DNA of 64,000 bases from Streptomyces pactum (GTDB taxonomy: Bacteria > Actinomycetota > Actinomycetes > Streptomycetales > Streptomycetaceae), in the NCBI RefSeq assembly GCF_002005225.1, contig NZ_CP019724.1, positions 6,155,501 through 6,219,500 of the forward strand, read 5' to 3'. Shown here piece by piece: positions 52,169-61,350 of the stretch (the first letter of the stretch is position 1; each line of letters begins with the position of its first letter). The translations under genes were made by a program, and so were the position numbers. The notes below the pieces were generated by a model, which ran no database searches, was not told the DNA's origin, and worked only from the letters and a program-made list of their open reading frames with translations.

Positions 52169-53446
52169 ATGAGCAACCCGGTTCACTTCCAGGCGCGAGG
52201 GCGTACGGTCGTCGGCTGCACCCTGCTGGTGATCGCCCTCGGCGCGAGCGCCACCGCCTGCAGCGCAGACGACGACAACCCGCTGTCCGCCGCGCCGTAC
52301 GACGCGGCCGGCCAGATCTCCTTCAACGGCCCCACGGACGCCGGCAAGAAGGCCGACCCGGACAAACCCCTTGAGGTCGTCGCCGAGGGCGCCGACGGGC
52401 GCATCACGGACGTCACGGCCGTGGACGCGGCGGGCCGCTACGTCGCGGGTGAACTCTCCGCCGACGGGGCCCGCTGGCACAGCACCTCACCGCTGGCCGC
52501 GGGCGCGAGCTACACGGTCCGGGTGAGCACCGAGGACGGCGACGGCGCGCCCGGCCGCAAGGTCCTCACCTTCGAGACCGGCCTGCCCAGCACCAAGAAG
52601 ACCCTGGACGTCTCCTTCGGGCCCGAGGCGGGCGCGTACGGCGTCGGCCAGCCCGTCACGGCGGAGCTGAGCCGGCCGGTCCGGGACCGCGCCCAGCGGG
52701 CCATAGTCGAACGCGCCCTGAAGGTGGACTCCACGCCCGCCGTCGAGGGCGCCTGGCACTGGGTGGACGACAAGAAGCTCCACTACCGGCCCAAGGACTA
52801 CTGGCCCGCCCACGCCACCGTCCAGGTCCGCAGCACCCTCGACGGCATCAAGATCGGTGACCGGATGTGGGGCGGTACCGCCAAGCCCCTGAAGATCACC
52901 ACGGACGACCGCGTCGTGGCCGTCACCGACGCCGCCGCGCACACGCTCACGGTCTTCCAGGACGGCCGGGAGGTCAGGGAGATCCCCGTCACGACCGGCA
53001 AGCCCGGCTTCGAGACCCGCAACGGCGTCAAGGTCGTCCTGGGCAAGGAACCCTTCGTACGCATGCGCAGCAGCACCGTCGGCATCGCCGAGGGCTCCTC
53101 GGAGTCGTACGACCTGCCGGTGTACTTCGCCACCCGGGTCACCTGGAGCGGCGAGTACGTGCACGCCGCCCCCTGGTCGGTCGGCTCGCAGGGCATGGCC
53201 AACGTCAGCCACGGCTGCGTAGGCATGAGCACCGCCAACGCGGAGTGGTTCTTCGGCGCGGTCCAGGAGGGCGACCTCGTCGAGGTGGTCAACTCCGGGG
53301 GCGAGACGATGGAACCCTTCGGCAACGGCTTCGGCGACTGGAACCTGGACTGGGCGAAATGGCGCGCGGGAAGCGCCCTGACGGGCGCTACCGGCAACGC
53401 CCCGAACACCCAGGAGGCGGCGAGACTGCGGCCGACGGCTGTGTGA
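52169..53446 (+). CDS. L,D-transpeptidase lipoprotein (Ig-like + YkuD)
   Basis: 425 residues. Signal with lipobox ASATAC (Cys31), two Ig-like domains (about 45-260) and a YkuD catalytic domain with the signature HAAPWSVGSQGMANVSHGCVGMS, where the Cys of SHGC is the nucleophile. The layout matches Mycobacterium LdtMt2. It forms 3-3 cross-links in peptidoglycan. Probably leaderless ATG. Lies between ctaF and the orphan receiver gene; no functional link to respiration is evident. Confidence 0.94.
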   Translation: MSNPVHFQARGRTVVGCTLLVIALGASATACSADDDNPLSAAPYDAAGQISFNGPTDAGKKADPDKPLEVVAEGADGRITDVTAVDAAGRYVAGELSADGARWHSTSPLAAGASYTVRVSTEDGDGAPGRKVLTFETGLPSTKKTLDVSFGPEAGAYGVGQPVTAELSRPVRDRAQRAIVERALKVDSTPAVEGAWHWVDDKKLHYRPKDYWPAHATVQVRSTLDGIKIGDRMWGGTAKPLKITTDDRVVAVTDAAAHTLTVFQDGREVREIPVTTGKPGFETRNGVKVVLGKEPFVRMRSSTVGIAEGSSESYDLPVYFATRVTWSGEYVHAAPWSVGSQGMANVSHGCVGMSTANAEWFFGAVQEGDLVEVVNSGGETMEPFGNGFGDWNLDWAKWRAGSALTGATGNAPNTQEAARLRPTAV

Positions 53447-53531
53447 GGCGCTCAGAAGCGCGGGGAACGCCGTGACAAGCCACAGGAGCGCCGCCCCGAC
53501 CGCGCGCCCGCCCCCCGACCCCCGCGCGCCC

Positions 53532-53933
53532 CTAGACGCCCTGCAGCCTCTTCTCCCGCAGCAGGGCGGCCAGCGCACCCGCGAACTCCACCGGTTCCAC
53601 CGGCAGCGTCACAGCCGCCTCCGCACGGCTCCACGTCGCCAGCCACGCGTCCTGCGGGCGGGCGATGAGCAGCAGCACCGGCGGGCACCGGAAGACCTCG
53701 TCCTTGATCTGCCGGCACAGTCCCATGCCGCCCATGGGCACCGCCTCGCCGTCCAGGACGCAGACGTCGATCCCGCCCTTGTCCAGCTCCTTGATCGCGG
53801 CTGCCGGAGTGGCGCACTCCACGAACTCGACCACGGGAACGTCCGGAGCCGGCCGGCGACCGGTCGCCAGCCGCACCTGCTCGCGGGTGTTGGAGTCGTC
53901 GCTGTAGACCAGCACCGTGGCGGTCGGCTGCAT
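53532..53933 (-). CDS. Degenerate stand-alone receiver protein
   Basis: 133 residues with a CheY-like fold and no output domain. The acidic pocket D12/D13 (YSDDSNTREQV) and the acceptor-like Asp61 (VCVLDGEAVPMGGMGLC) are present. The conserved Thr/Ser after strand 4 is Ala91 (LLIARP), and the Lys before the conserved Pro after strand 5 is Leu110 (VTLPVEP). It may therefore act without phosphorylation or through an altered switch. ATG 53933 follows GGAGGAAGC. Divergent from ctaE with 188 nt between; a link to cytochrome oxidase control is conceivable. Confidence 0.85.
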   Translation of the reverse strand: MQPTATVLVYSDDSNTREQVRLATGRRPAPDVPVVEFVECATPAAAIKELDKGGIDVCVLDGEAVPMGGMGLCRQIKDEVFRCPPVLLLIARPQDAWLATWSRAEAAVTLPVEPVEFAGALAALLREKRLQGV

Positions 53934-54110
53934 GCTTCCTCCGATACGCAGTGAAACAGTCGTAGCCCGTCGCGCCGGATGCTACTCCTTTGAACACCTC
54001 GTCAACACTGGTTCGGACATGGCTTCGACCGGCCGCTCGATGGGCCATACGGGCAGTACAGACAGGGGGGACACTCCGAACGGCACCCCCCGGGGTGAGG
54101 GCGGGATAAG

Positions 54111-54131
54111 CGACCGACATAATGTCGGTCG
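54111..54131. promoter_or_regulatory. 21-bp palindrome over the ctaE promoter/start
   Basis: CGACCGACAT and ATGTCGGTCG are perfect 10-bp reverse complements around a central A. The palindrome contains CATAAT/TAATGT -10-like boxes and reaches the first base of GTG 54131. A repressor bound here would block initiation. Confidence 0.65.
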
Positions 54132-54742
54132 TGGCGACAGCAACGACAGTAGAAACCGGGCACGCGCACCCGTCGGTCAACCGGCCGAACCTCACCAGCG
54201 TCGGAACCATCATCTGGTTGAGTTCCGAGCTGATGTTCTTCGCGGCCCTCTTCGCGATGTACTTCACCCTGCGATCGGTGACCGGCCCGGACTTCTGGTC
54301 CGAGAAGGCCGACGCGTTGAACTTCCCGTTCTCCGCGACGAACACCACGATCCTGGTGCTCTCCTCCCTCACCTGTCAGCTCGGCGTGTTCGCGGCCGAG
54401 CGCGGTGACGTGAAGAAGCTCAGGATGTGGTTCATCGTCACCTTCGTGATGGGGTCGATCTTCATCGGCGGTCAGGTGTTCGAATACACCGAACTGGTCA
54501 AGCACGAGGGCCTCTCGCTCTCGTCGGACCCGTACGGCTCGGTGTTCTACCTGACCACCGGCTTCCACGGACTGCACGTGACGGGCGGCCTCATCGCCTT
54601 CCTGCTGGTCCTCGGCCGCACCTACGCGGCCCGGAGGTTCACCCACGAGCAGGCGACCGCGGCCATCGTCGTGTCCTATTACTGGCACTTCGTCGATGTC
54701 GTCTGGATCGGCCTCTTCGCCACGATCTACATGATCAAGTAG
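54122..54742 (+). CDS. ctaE: Cytochrome c oxidase subunit III
   Basis: 206 residues from ATG 54122, or 203 if the GTG at 54131 is used. Five predicted membrane helices: [89 protein letters not shown] and [24 protein letters not shown], with the family signature FHGLHVTGG and WHFVDVVW. A palindrome overlaps the start region. First gene of the ctaE-qcrCAB cluster. Confidence 0.96.
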   Translation: MSVVATATTVETGHAHPSVNRPNLTSVGTIIWLSSELMFFAALFAMYFTLRSVTGPDFWSEKADALNFPFSATNTTILVLSSLTCQLGVFAAERGDVKKLRMWFIVTFVMGSIFIGGQVFEYTELVKHEGLSLSSDPYGSVFYLTTGFHGLHVTGGLIAFLLVLGRTYAARRFTHEQATAAIVVSYYWHFVDVVWIGLFATIYMIK

Positions 54743-54807
54743 TCGCGGCAAGCACCCGCGCAATACCAGAAGCATCGACGCAGAAGATCCTGACACCGGG
54801 GTAATCC

Positions 54808-55617
54808 GTGAAAAAGCTCTCCGCACGACGACGCCACCCGCTGGCGGCGCTCGTCGTCCTACTCCTCGCGCTGGCATGCACAGGGGGGCTGTACGCCGCG
54901 TTCGCACCTGCGGACAAGGCGCAGGCCGATGAAACCGCCCAGTCCCTAGCCATCGACGAGGGCAAGAAGCTCTACGCCGTCGGCTGTGCCACTTGCCACG
55001 GCACCGGAGGGCAGGGCACCACCGACGGTCCGAGCCTGGTCGGCGTGGGCGCCGCGGCCGTCGACTTCCAGGTGGGCACCGGCCGTATGCCGGCCCAGCA
55101 GCCCGGCGCGCAGGTCCCGCGCAAGAAGGTGATCTACTCCCAGGCCGAGATCGACCAGCTCGCCGCCTACGTCGCGTCGCTGGGTGCCGGTCCGGCCATC
55201 CCGTCGGAGGAGAAGTACGGCCCGGAGGGCGCGGACATCGCCAAGGGCGGTGAGCTGTTCCGCAACAACTGCGCGCAGTGTCACAACTTCACCGGCAAGG
55301 GCGGCGCCCTGACGCACGGCAAGTACGCGCCGAACCTCGAGGATGTCGACCCCAAGCACATCTACGAGGCCATGCAGACCGGCCCGCAGAACATGCCCTC
55401 CTTCCCCGACACCACGCTGTCGGAGCAGAACAAGAAGGACATCATCGCCTACCTGGACGCGGTCAACAGCGACGACACCGAGAACCCGGGTGGTCTCAGC
55501 CTCGGCGGACTGGGTCCGGTCAGTGAAGGTCTGTTCGCCTGGGTGTTCGGACTGGGCGCCCTGATCGCCGTCGCCGTCTGGGTCGCCGCTCGGACCGCAA
55601 AGGCCAAGAAGTCATGA
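54808..55617 (+). CDS. qcrC: Cytochrome bc1 complex dihaem cytochrome c subunit (cc type)
   Basis: 269 residues. N-terminal membrane anchor (HPLALVVLLLALACTGGLYAA-like), two CXXCH haem c sites (CATCHG near residue 60, CAQCHN near 160), and a C-terminal membrane helix (GLFAWVFGLGALIAVAVWVAA). It bridges complex III to CuA of CtaC, replacing soluble cytochrome c. GTG 54808, 65 nt after ctaE. Its stop overlaps qcrA (ATGA). Confidence 0.96.
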   Translation: MKKLSARRRHPLAALVVLLLALACTGGLYAAFAPADKAQADETAQSLAIDEGKKLYAVGCATCHGTGGQGTTDGPSLVGVGAAAVDFQVGTGRMPAQQPGAQVPRKKVIYSQAEIDQLAAYVASLGAGPAIPSEEKYGPEGADIAKGGELFRNNCAQCHNFTGKGGALTHGKYAPNLEDVDPKHIYEAMQTGPQNMPSFPDTTLSEQNKKDIIAYLDAVNSDDTENPGGLSLGGLGPVSEGLFAWVFGLGALIAVAVWVAARTAKAKKS

Positions 55618-56678
55618 GTAGCCAAGACATTCCAGAAGAGAACCTGCCCGCTGAGCAGGACGCCCCGCACGGGCACGGCGCGATGCGCCCCGCGGACGAG
55701 CAGCACCCGTTCGCCGACCCGGGTCTGCCGCCCCACGAGCACCGGATCCAGGACGTCGACGAGCGGGCCGCCAAGCGGTCCGAGCGCACGGTCGCCCTGC
55801 TGTTCACGCTCTCGATGCTGGCCACCGTCGGCTTCATCGCCTCGTTCGTGACGATCCCGGTCGACGAGTCGGTGTACATCTTCCCGCTCGGTCACATCAG
55901 TGCGCTGAACTTCGCGCTCGGCATGACGCTCGGCGTCGCGCTGTTCGCGATCGGCGCCGGCGCGGTCCACTGGGCCCGCACGCTGATGTCCGACGAGGAG
56001 GTCGCCGACGAGCGTCACCCGATCGAGGCTGACGCCGAGACCCGTGCCAAGGTCCACGCGGACTTCAAGCAGGGTGCCAAGGAATCCGTGATCGGGCGCC
56101 GCAAGCTGATCCGCAACACGATGCTGGGCGCGCTCACGCTGGTGCCGCTCTCCGGCGTCGTCCTGCTGCGCGACCTCGGCCCGCTGCCCGGGACCAAGCT
56201 CCGCCACACCCTGTGGTCCAAGGGCAAGCTGCTCGTCAACATGAACACCCACGAACCGCTGCGTCCTTCCGACGTCGCGGTGGGCTCGCTCACCTTCGCC
56301 ATGCCCGAGGGCCTGGACGAGCACGACGAGGAGTTCATGACCGAGATCGCGAAGGCGGCCCTGATGATCATCCGGCTGGAGCCGGAGGCCATCAAGGACA
56401 AGCGCGAGCTCGAGTGGTCGCACGAGGGCATCGTGGCGTACTCGAAGATCTGCACCCACGTCGGTTGCCCGATCTCCCTGTACGAGCAGCAGACGCACCA
56501 CGCGCTCTGCCCCTGCCACCAGTCCACCTTCGACCTTGCCGACGGCGCCCGGGTGATCTTCGGTCCCGCCGGTCACGCCCTGCCGCAACTGCGCATCGGC
56601 GTGAACGACGAGGGGTACCTCGAAGCGCTCGGCGACTTCGAGGAGCCCGTCGGTCCTGCCTTCTGGGAGCGCGGATGA
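55614..56678 (+). CDS. qcrA: Cytochrome bc1 complex Rieske iron-sulfur subunit
   Basis: 354 residues, the long actinobacterial form with three N-terminal membrane helices (about 60-80, 95-115 and 165-185) and a C-terminal Rieske domain. The [2Fe-2S] motifs CTHVGCPIS and CPCHQSTFD carry the two His and two Cys ligands plus the disulfide pair. An acidic/His-rich N-terminus (EQDAPHGHGAMRPADEQHPF) is present. ATG overlaps the qcrC stop by 4 bp. Confidence 0.97.
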   Translation: MSSQDIPEENLPAEQDAPHGHGAMRPADEQHPFADPGLPPHEHRIQDVDERAAKRSERTVALLFTLSMLATVGFIASFVTIPVDESVYIFPLGHISALNFALGMTLGVALFAIGAGAVHWARTLMSDEEVADERHPIEADAETRAKVHADFKQGAKESVIGRRKLIRNTMLGALTLVPLSGVVLLRDLGPLPGTKLRHTLWSKGKLLVNMNTHEPLRPSDVAVGSLTFAMPEGLDEHDEEFMTEIAKAALMIIRLEPEAIKDKRELEWSHEGIVAYSKICTHVGCPISLYEQQTHHALCPCHQSTFDLADGARVIFGPAGHALPQLRIGVNDEGYLEALGDFEEPVGPAFWERG

Positions 56679-58312
56679 GCACTACAGCCAACGAAGCCCC
56701 CCGCTCTCGCGGGAAGGCGCCGGCCGGCGAGCGCGTCGCCGACTGGGCCGACGGCCGTCTGGGGATCTACTCCCTGGCCAAGGCCAACATGCGCAAGATC
56801 TTCCCCGACCACTGGTCGTTCATGCTGGGTGAGGTCTGCCTCTACAGCTTCATCATCATCATCCTCACGGGTGTGTACCTGACGCTGTTCTTCCACCCGT
56901 CGATGAACGAGGTCACGTACCACGGCTCGTACGTGCCGCTGCAGGGCCAGCTCATGAGTGAGGCGTACGCCTCGACGCTGGACATCAGCTTCGACGTCCG
57001 CGGTGGTCTGCTCATCCGGCAGATCCACCACTGGGCGGCGCTGATCTTCCTCGCCGGCATGTTCGTGCACATGATGCGCGTCTTCTTCACCGGCGCGTTC
57101 CGCAAGCCGCGTGAGATCAACTGGCTGTTCGGCTTCCTGCTGCTCGTCCTCGGCATGTTCACCGGCTTCACCGGTTACTCGCTCCCGGACGACCTGCTCT
57201 CGGGCACCGGTATCCGCTTCATGGAGGGCGCGATCCTGTCCGTGCCGATCGTCGGCACGTACATCTCGTTCTTCCTCTTCGGCGGGGAGTTCCCCGGCCA
57301 CGACTTCGTGGCCCGGTTCTACTCGATCCACATCCTGCTGCTGCCGGGCATCATGCTCGGCCTGGTGGTGGGCCACCTGATCCTGGTCTTCTACCACAAG
57401 CACACGCAGTTCGCGGGTCCCGGCAAGACCAACAAGAACGTCGTCGGCATGCCGCTGCTGCCGGTGTACATGGCGAAGGCCGGAGGCTTCTTCTTCCTGG
57501 TCTTCGGTGTGATCGCCGCCATCTCGGCCATCGCCACCATCAACCCCATCTGGTCCATCGGCCCCTATCGGCCGGACATGGTCTCCACCGGCGCCCAGCC
57601 CGACTGGTACATGGGCTTCTCCGAGGGTCTGATCCGTGTGATGCCCGGCTGGGAGATCAACTTCTGGGGCCACACGCTCGTCCTGGGCGTGCTCATCCCG
57701 CTGATGATCTTCCCGCTGGTCCTGGCGGCGATCGCGGTCTACCCGTTCATCGAGTCCTGGGTCACCGGCGACAAGCGCGAGCACCACATCCTGGACCGCC
57801 CGCGCAACGCCCCGACGCGCACCGCGTTCGGTGTCGCCTGGATCACCGAGTACTTCATCCTGCTCGTCGGTGGCGGCAACGACATCTGGGCCACGCACTT
57901 CCACCTGTCGATCAACGCGATCACCTGGTTCGTCCGCATCGCGTTCTTCGTCGGCCCGGTCGTGGCGTTCATCGTCACCAAGCGGATCTGCCTCGGCCTC
58001 CAGCGCCGGGACAGGGACAAGGTGCTGCACGGCCGCGAGTCGGGCATCATCAAGCGCCTGCCGCACGGTGAGTTCATCGAGGTGCACGAGCCGCTCAGCC
58101 AGGAGCAACTGCACACGCTCACGGCGCACGAGCAGTACAAGCCGGCCGAGATCGGCCCGGAGGTCGACGAGAACGGCGTCCGGCGCAAGGTGAAGCGCAC
58201 GGAGAAGCTCCGCGCCAAGCTGAGCAAGGGCTACTACGGCGAGGAGTCGCAGATCCCGAAGCCGACCGTCGAGGAGTACAAGGAGATCACGAGCGGCCAC
58301 GGCCACCACTGA
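56675..58312 (+). CDS. qcrB: Cytochrome bc1 complex cytochrome b subunit
   Basis: 545 residues. Eight or nine membrane helices with bis-haem His pairs in [24 protein letters not shown] and [30 protein letters not shown]. The quinol-oxidation loop is [13 protein letters not shown] (PDWY, the actinobacterial form of PEWY). A C-terminal soluble tail of about 110 residues ends in [13 protein letters not shown], a His-containing end. ATG overlaps qcrA by 4 bp. Followed by a strong hairpin. Confidence 0.97.
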   Translation: MSTTANEAPRSRGKAPAGERVADWADGRLGIYSLAKANMRKIFPDHWSFMLGEVCLYSFIIIILTGVYLTLFFHPSMNEVTYHGSYVPLQGQLMSEAYASTLDISFDVRGGLLIRQIHHWAALIFLAGMFVHMMRVFFTGAFRKPREINWLFGFLLLVLGMFTGFTGYSLPDDLLSGTGIRFMEGAILSVPIVGTYISFFLFGGEFPGHDFVARFYSIHILLLPGIMLGLVVGHLILVFYHKHTQFAGPGKTNKNVVGMPLLPVYMAKAGGFFFLVFGVIAAISAIATINPIWSIGPYRPDMVSTGAQPDWYMGFSEGLIRVMPGWEINFWGHTLVLGVLIPLMIFPLVLAAIAVYPFIESWVTGDKREHHILDRPRNAPTRTAFGVAWITEYFILLVGGGNDIWATHFHLSINAITWFVRIAFFVGPVVAFIVTKRICLGLQRRDRDKVLHGRESGIIKRLPHGEFIEVHEPLSQEQLHTLTAHEQYKPAEIGPEVDENGVRRKVKRTEKLRAKLSKGYYGEESQIPKPTVEEYKEITSGHGHH

Positions 58313-58337
58313 CCCTCCAGCGTCGCCACACCACGGT

Positions 58338-58374
58338 CGAAGGGCCCCGTCCGTTCCGCGGACGGGGCCCTTCG
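58338..58374 (+). terminator. qcrCAB terminator
   Basis: Perfect 16-bp stem (arms 58338-58353 and 58359-58374, 5-nt loop) starting 26 nt after the qcrB stop. Confidence 0.85.
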
Positions 58375-58443
58375 CCGTGCCCGGGGCTGGATAGGGTGGG
58401 ACCACACTCCCTGCCCGCCATACACACGATTCAGGAGCGGCTC

Positions 58444-59508
58444 ATGAGCGCTGTGACCCCCGCTGGAGGCGACACCGCGGCGGGCCGCTCCTGGCCCGCC
58501 CTGCTGAACGGACTGCTGGACGGCCGCGACCTGTCGGCGGACGACACCGCCTGGGCGCTGGACGTGATCATGCGCGGCGAGGCGACCGACGCGCAGATCG
58601 CCGGCTTCGCGGTGGGGCTGCGGTTCAAGGGGGAGACGGTCGAGGAGATCTCCGGTCTCGTCCGCACCATGTACGCCCACGCCAACGTGATCGAGGTGCC
58701 GGGTGAGACGGTCGACATCGTCGGCACCGGCGGCGACGGCGCCAAGACCGTCAACATCTCCACCATGTCGGCGATCGTCGTGGCCGGCACGGGCGCGAAG
58801 GTCGTCAAGCACGGCAACCGGGCCGCCTCCTCGGCATCCGGCGCCTCCGACGTGCTGGAGAAGCTCGGCGTCAACCTGGAGCTCACCCCGAAGCGAGTGG
58901 CCGAGGTCGCCGAGGAGGCCGGCATCACCTTCTGCTTCGCGGTGAAGTTCCACCCCGCCCTGCGCCATGTGGCGGCGGCGCGCGGCCAGCTCGGCATCCG
59001 CACGGTGTTCAACTTCCTGGGCCCGCTGACCAATCCCGCCAAGGTACGGTCCCAGGCGATCGGGGTCGCCCACGCCCGGATGGCGCCGATCATCGCCGGC
59101 GTCTTCGCCGAGCGCGGCCACTCGTCCCTGGTCTTCCGAGGCGACGACGGGCTCGACGAACTGACCACGACGTCCACCTCGCGGGTCTGGGTCGTGCGGG
59201 ACGGCCGGGTGACCGAGGAGACCTTCGACCCCCGGGACGTCGGACTCGAGCTGGTGCCGGTTCAGGCGCTGCGCGGCGCCGACGCCTCCTACAACGCCGA
59301 CGTCGCCCGCCGCCTGCTGGCCGGCGAGACGGGACCCGTGCGGGACGCGGTGCTGCTCAACTCGGCGGCGGCCCTGGTGGCCCTGGAGCCGGGTGCGGGG
59401 ACGCTGACGGAGCAGATCCGGGCCGGTATGGACCGGGCCGCGGAGTCGATCGACTCGGGCGCGGCCAGGCGCGTCCTGGAGCGCTGGGTGGCCGTGAGCA
59501 ACGCGTAG
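58444..59508 (+). CDS. trpD: Anthranilate phosphoribosyltransferase
   Basis: 354 residues. Second step of tryptophan synthesis. The PRPP-binding [70 protein letters not shown] and [11 protein letters not shown] motifs are all intact. ATG 58444 has AGGAG 8 nt upstream; an in-frame ATG at 58396 lacks support. A TAGGGT box near 58390 is a candidate -10. Isolated from other trp genes here, as in M. tuberculosis next to qcrB. Confidence 0.97.
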   Translation: MSAVTPAGGDTAAGRSWPALLNGLLDGRDLSADDTAWALDVIMRGEATDAQIAGFAVGLRFKGETVEEISGLVRTMYAHANVIEVPGETVDIVGTGGDGAKTVNISTMSAIVVAGTGAKVVKHGNRAASSASGASDVLEKLGVNLELTPKRVAEVAEEAGITFCFAVKFHPALRHVAAARGQLGIRTVFNFLGPLTNPAKVRSQAIGVAHARMAPIIAGVFAERGHSSLVFRGDDGLDELTTTSTSRVWVVRDGRVTEETFDPRDVGLELVPVQALRGADASYNADVARRLLAGETGPVRDAVLLNSAAALVALEPGAGTLTEQIRAGMDRAAESIDSGAARRVLERWVAVSNA

Positions 59509-59587
59509 CGGCCTCCCCGTGTGACGTGCGTCCCGCGATCCGGACCCGGGTTGCGGGGCGTCGTTCTCTTCCCCTAGGTTTTGTCCA

Positions 59588-59706
59588 GGTCATGAGTGAC
59601 AGTCATCAGGCCCCGGCCGACTGTCCGGCAACCCTCCGTCCGTGGCGGGGTGCCCCGGGTGAAGACCAGGCCGTGGACAGCAAGGTTCACGGCAAGCGCG
59701 GACCCC
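59588..59706 (+). ncRNA. SAM-IV riboswitch aptamer
   Basis: The ordered conserved blocks of the actinobacterial SAM-IV motif (Rfam RF00634) are present: GGTCATGAGTG, GCCCCGGC, TCCGGCAACCCTCC, GGCGGGGTGCCCCGGGTGA, GACCAGG, then CGTG ... CACGG and CAAGCGCGGACC. The outer P1 pairs GGTC (59588-) with GACC. It senses S-adenosylmethionine. The 372-nt gap 59509-59880 contains this and its expression platform and no other gene. Confidence 0.9.
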
Positions 59707-59742
59707 TCGCGAAACCAGGGGTCCTGGGTCGTCCGAGGGAGT

Positions 59743-59873
59743 CTCCCGTGAATCAGCGAATGCGATAGGGCCGCAGAGCCCCGCCTCCGCATCCCCCTTC
59801 ACCGCCTTCTCCGCCTTGTCCCACGCTTGAGCCGTCGCGGTTCGCGTGGTGACTCCACCTGCCTTCACGGGAG
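59743..59873 (+). promoter_or_regulatory. Expression platform: anti-Shine-Dalgarno pairing
   Basis: CTCCCGTGAA (59743-59752), 36 nt after the aptamer, is the exact 10-nt reverse complement of TTCACGGGAG (59864-59873). The latter contains the GGGAG ribosome binding site of the ATG at 59881. An adjacent GAGGGAG (59735-59741) could compete for the same CTCCC strand. Confidence 0.6.
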
Positions 59874-59880
59874 TGCACCC

Positions 59881-61350
59881 ATGTCCGTCTCCGCCCTCGC
59901 CGCCGACCAGTCCGCCTGTCCCGACACCGAGGGCGCGCTGCCCGTGCTGGGCCGTGATGTCACCGTCCCGCTCGTCACCGGCGGGGAGGTCAGCTACGCC
60001 GCCCTCGACTACGCCGCCAGCGCGCCCGCGCTCCAGCGGGTCTGGGACGACGTGGCGGCCTACGCCCCCTACTACGGCAGCGTGCACCGCGGGGCCGGGT
60101 ACCTGTCGCAGCTCTCGACCGACCTGTTCGAGAACGCGCGGAGGACCGTCGCCGGGTTCCTCGGCTGCCGGGACGGGGACCAGGTCGTGTTCACCCGGTC
60201 CACCACCGACTCCCTCAACCTGCTCGCCGCCACGCTGCCGGCCGGCTGCCGGGTCTTCGTCTTCGAGACCGAGCACCACGCCTCGCTGCTGCCCTGGCGC
60301 GACGCGGACGTGACCTTCCTGGACGCCCCGCGCACCCCGGCGCAGGCCGTCGAGACCCTGGAGCGCGCCCTCGCCGCCCGCGAGCCGTACGGGCCCGCGC
60401 TGGTCTGCGTCACCGGCGCCTCCAACGTCACCGGCGAGCTGTGGCCGGTGCGCGAACTCGCCGCCGCCGCGCACGCGCACGGTGCCCGGATCGTGCTGGA
60501 CGCCGCCCAGCTCGCCCCGCACCACCCCGTCTCCGTGGCCGGCCTGGACGTCGACTGGGTCGCCTTCTCCGGGCACAAGCTGTACGCCCCCTTCGGCGCC
60601 GGCGTACTGGCCGGACGCGCCGACTGGCTGCGCGAGGCGGAGCCGTACCTCGCCGGCGGCGGCGCCAGCCGCAAGGTCACCCGGCGCGCGGACGGCGGCG
60701 TGGACGTGGAGTGGCACGACAGCGCCGCACGGCACGAGGCCGGGTCGCCCAACGTCATCGGCGCCTACGCGATCGCCTCCGCCTGCAAGGCGCTCACCGA
60801 GGCCGGGTTCGACGCGCTGGTCGCCCGCGAGGAGTACCTGATCGGGAAGGTGCGGGCCGGGCTCGCCGAGGTGCCGCAGGTGCGGATCCTCTCCCTCTTC
60901 GGCGCCGACGCCCCCCGCGTCGGCGTGCTCTCCTTCGTCGTCGAGGGCTGGAACAGCTCTCACTTCGCCGCGGCCCTCTCCGCCGAGTACGGCATCGGTG
61001 TGCGGGACGGCCTGTTCTGCGCCCACCCGCTGGTGCGCACCCTGCTCGGCAGCGACCCGCAGGCGCAGGGCGAGTGCGGCGCCCCCGAGGCGGCGCCCGG
61101 GGAGAAGTCCCTCAACGCCATCCGCGTGAGCTTCGGCGCGGGCACCCCCAACGAGCACGTCGAGCGGTTCGTGAAGGCCGTCAGGGAGCTGGTCAGCGAC
61201 GGCGCCCGCTGGAACTACCGGACCGAGGACGGGCGTTGCGTGCCCGACACGTCCGCCGCGGGCACCTCCGGCGCGGGCATCCCCAGCGCCGGGACGTCGG
61301 CCGCGGGCACCCCCGGCGCCGGGACGTCCGCCGCCGGCACTGCCGTCTGA
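59881..61350 (+). CDS. Class V PLP aminotransferase/cysteine desulfurase-like protein under SAM-IV control
   Basis: 489 residues. PLP fold type I class V: YAASAPALQRVWDDV, GSVHRGAGYLS, VFTRSTTDSLNLLA, FETEHHASLLPW, VTGASNVTGELWPV, VLDAAQLAPHHPV, PLP Lys233 (FSGHKLYAPFG) and a desulfurase-like Cys380 in VRDGLFCAHPLV. It could release sulfur from cysteine or cleave a related sulfur amino acid; the riboswitch ties it to the methionine/SAM branch. Residues about 457-486 are six pentapeptide repeats (TSAAG type). The 3' 136 bp overlap the convergent glycerate kinase gene. ATG 59881 with GGGAG. Confidence 0.87.
   Translation: MSVSALAADQSACPDTEGALPVLGRDVTVPLVTGGEVSYAALDYAASAPALQRVWDDVAAYAPYYGSVHRGAGYLSQLSTDLFENARRTVAGFLGCRDGDQVVFTRSTTDSLNLLAATLPAGCRVFVFETEHHASLLPWRDADVTFLDAPRTPAQAVETLERALAAREPYGPALVCVTGASNVTGELWPVRELAAAAHAHGARIVLDAAQLAPHHPVSVAGLDVDWVAFSGHKLYAPFGAGVLAGRADWLREAEPYLAGGGASRKVTRRADGGVDVEWHDSAARHEAGSPNVIGAYAIASACKALTEAGFDALVAREEYLIGKVRAGLAEVPQVRILSLFGADAPRVGVLSFVVEGWNSSHFAAALSAEYGIGVRDGLFCAHPLVRTLLGSDPQAQGECGAPEAAPGEKSLNAIRVSFGAGTPNEHVERFVKAVRELVSDGARWNYRTEDGRCVPDTSAAGTSGAGIPSAGTSAAGTPGAGTSAAGTAV

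Noticed and set aside
59509..59880. Small protein gene between trpD and the aminotransferase
   Set aside because: The region is accounted for by the SAM-IV aptamer and its expression platform; open frames there lack a ribosome binding site and codon bias.
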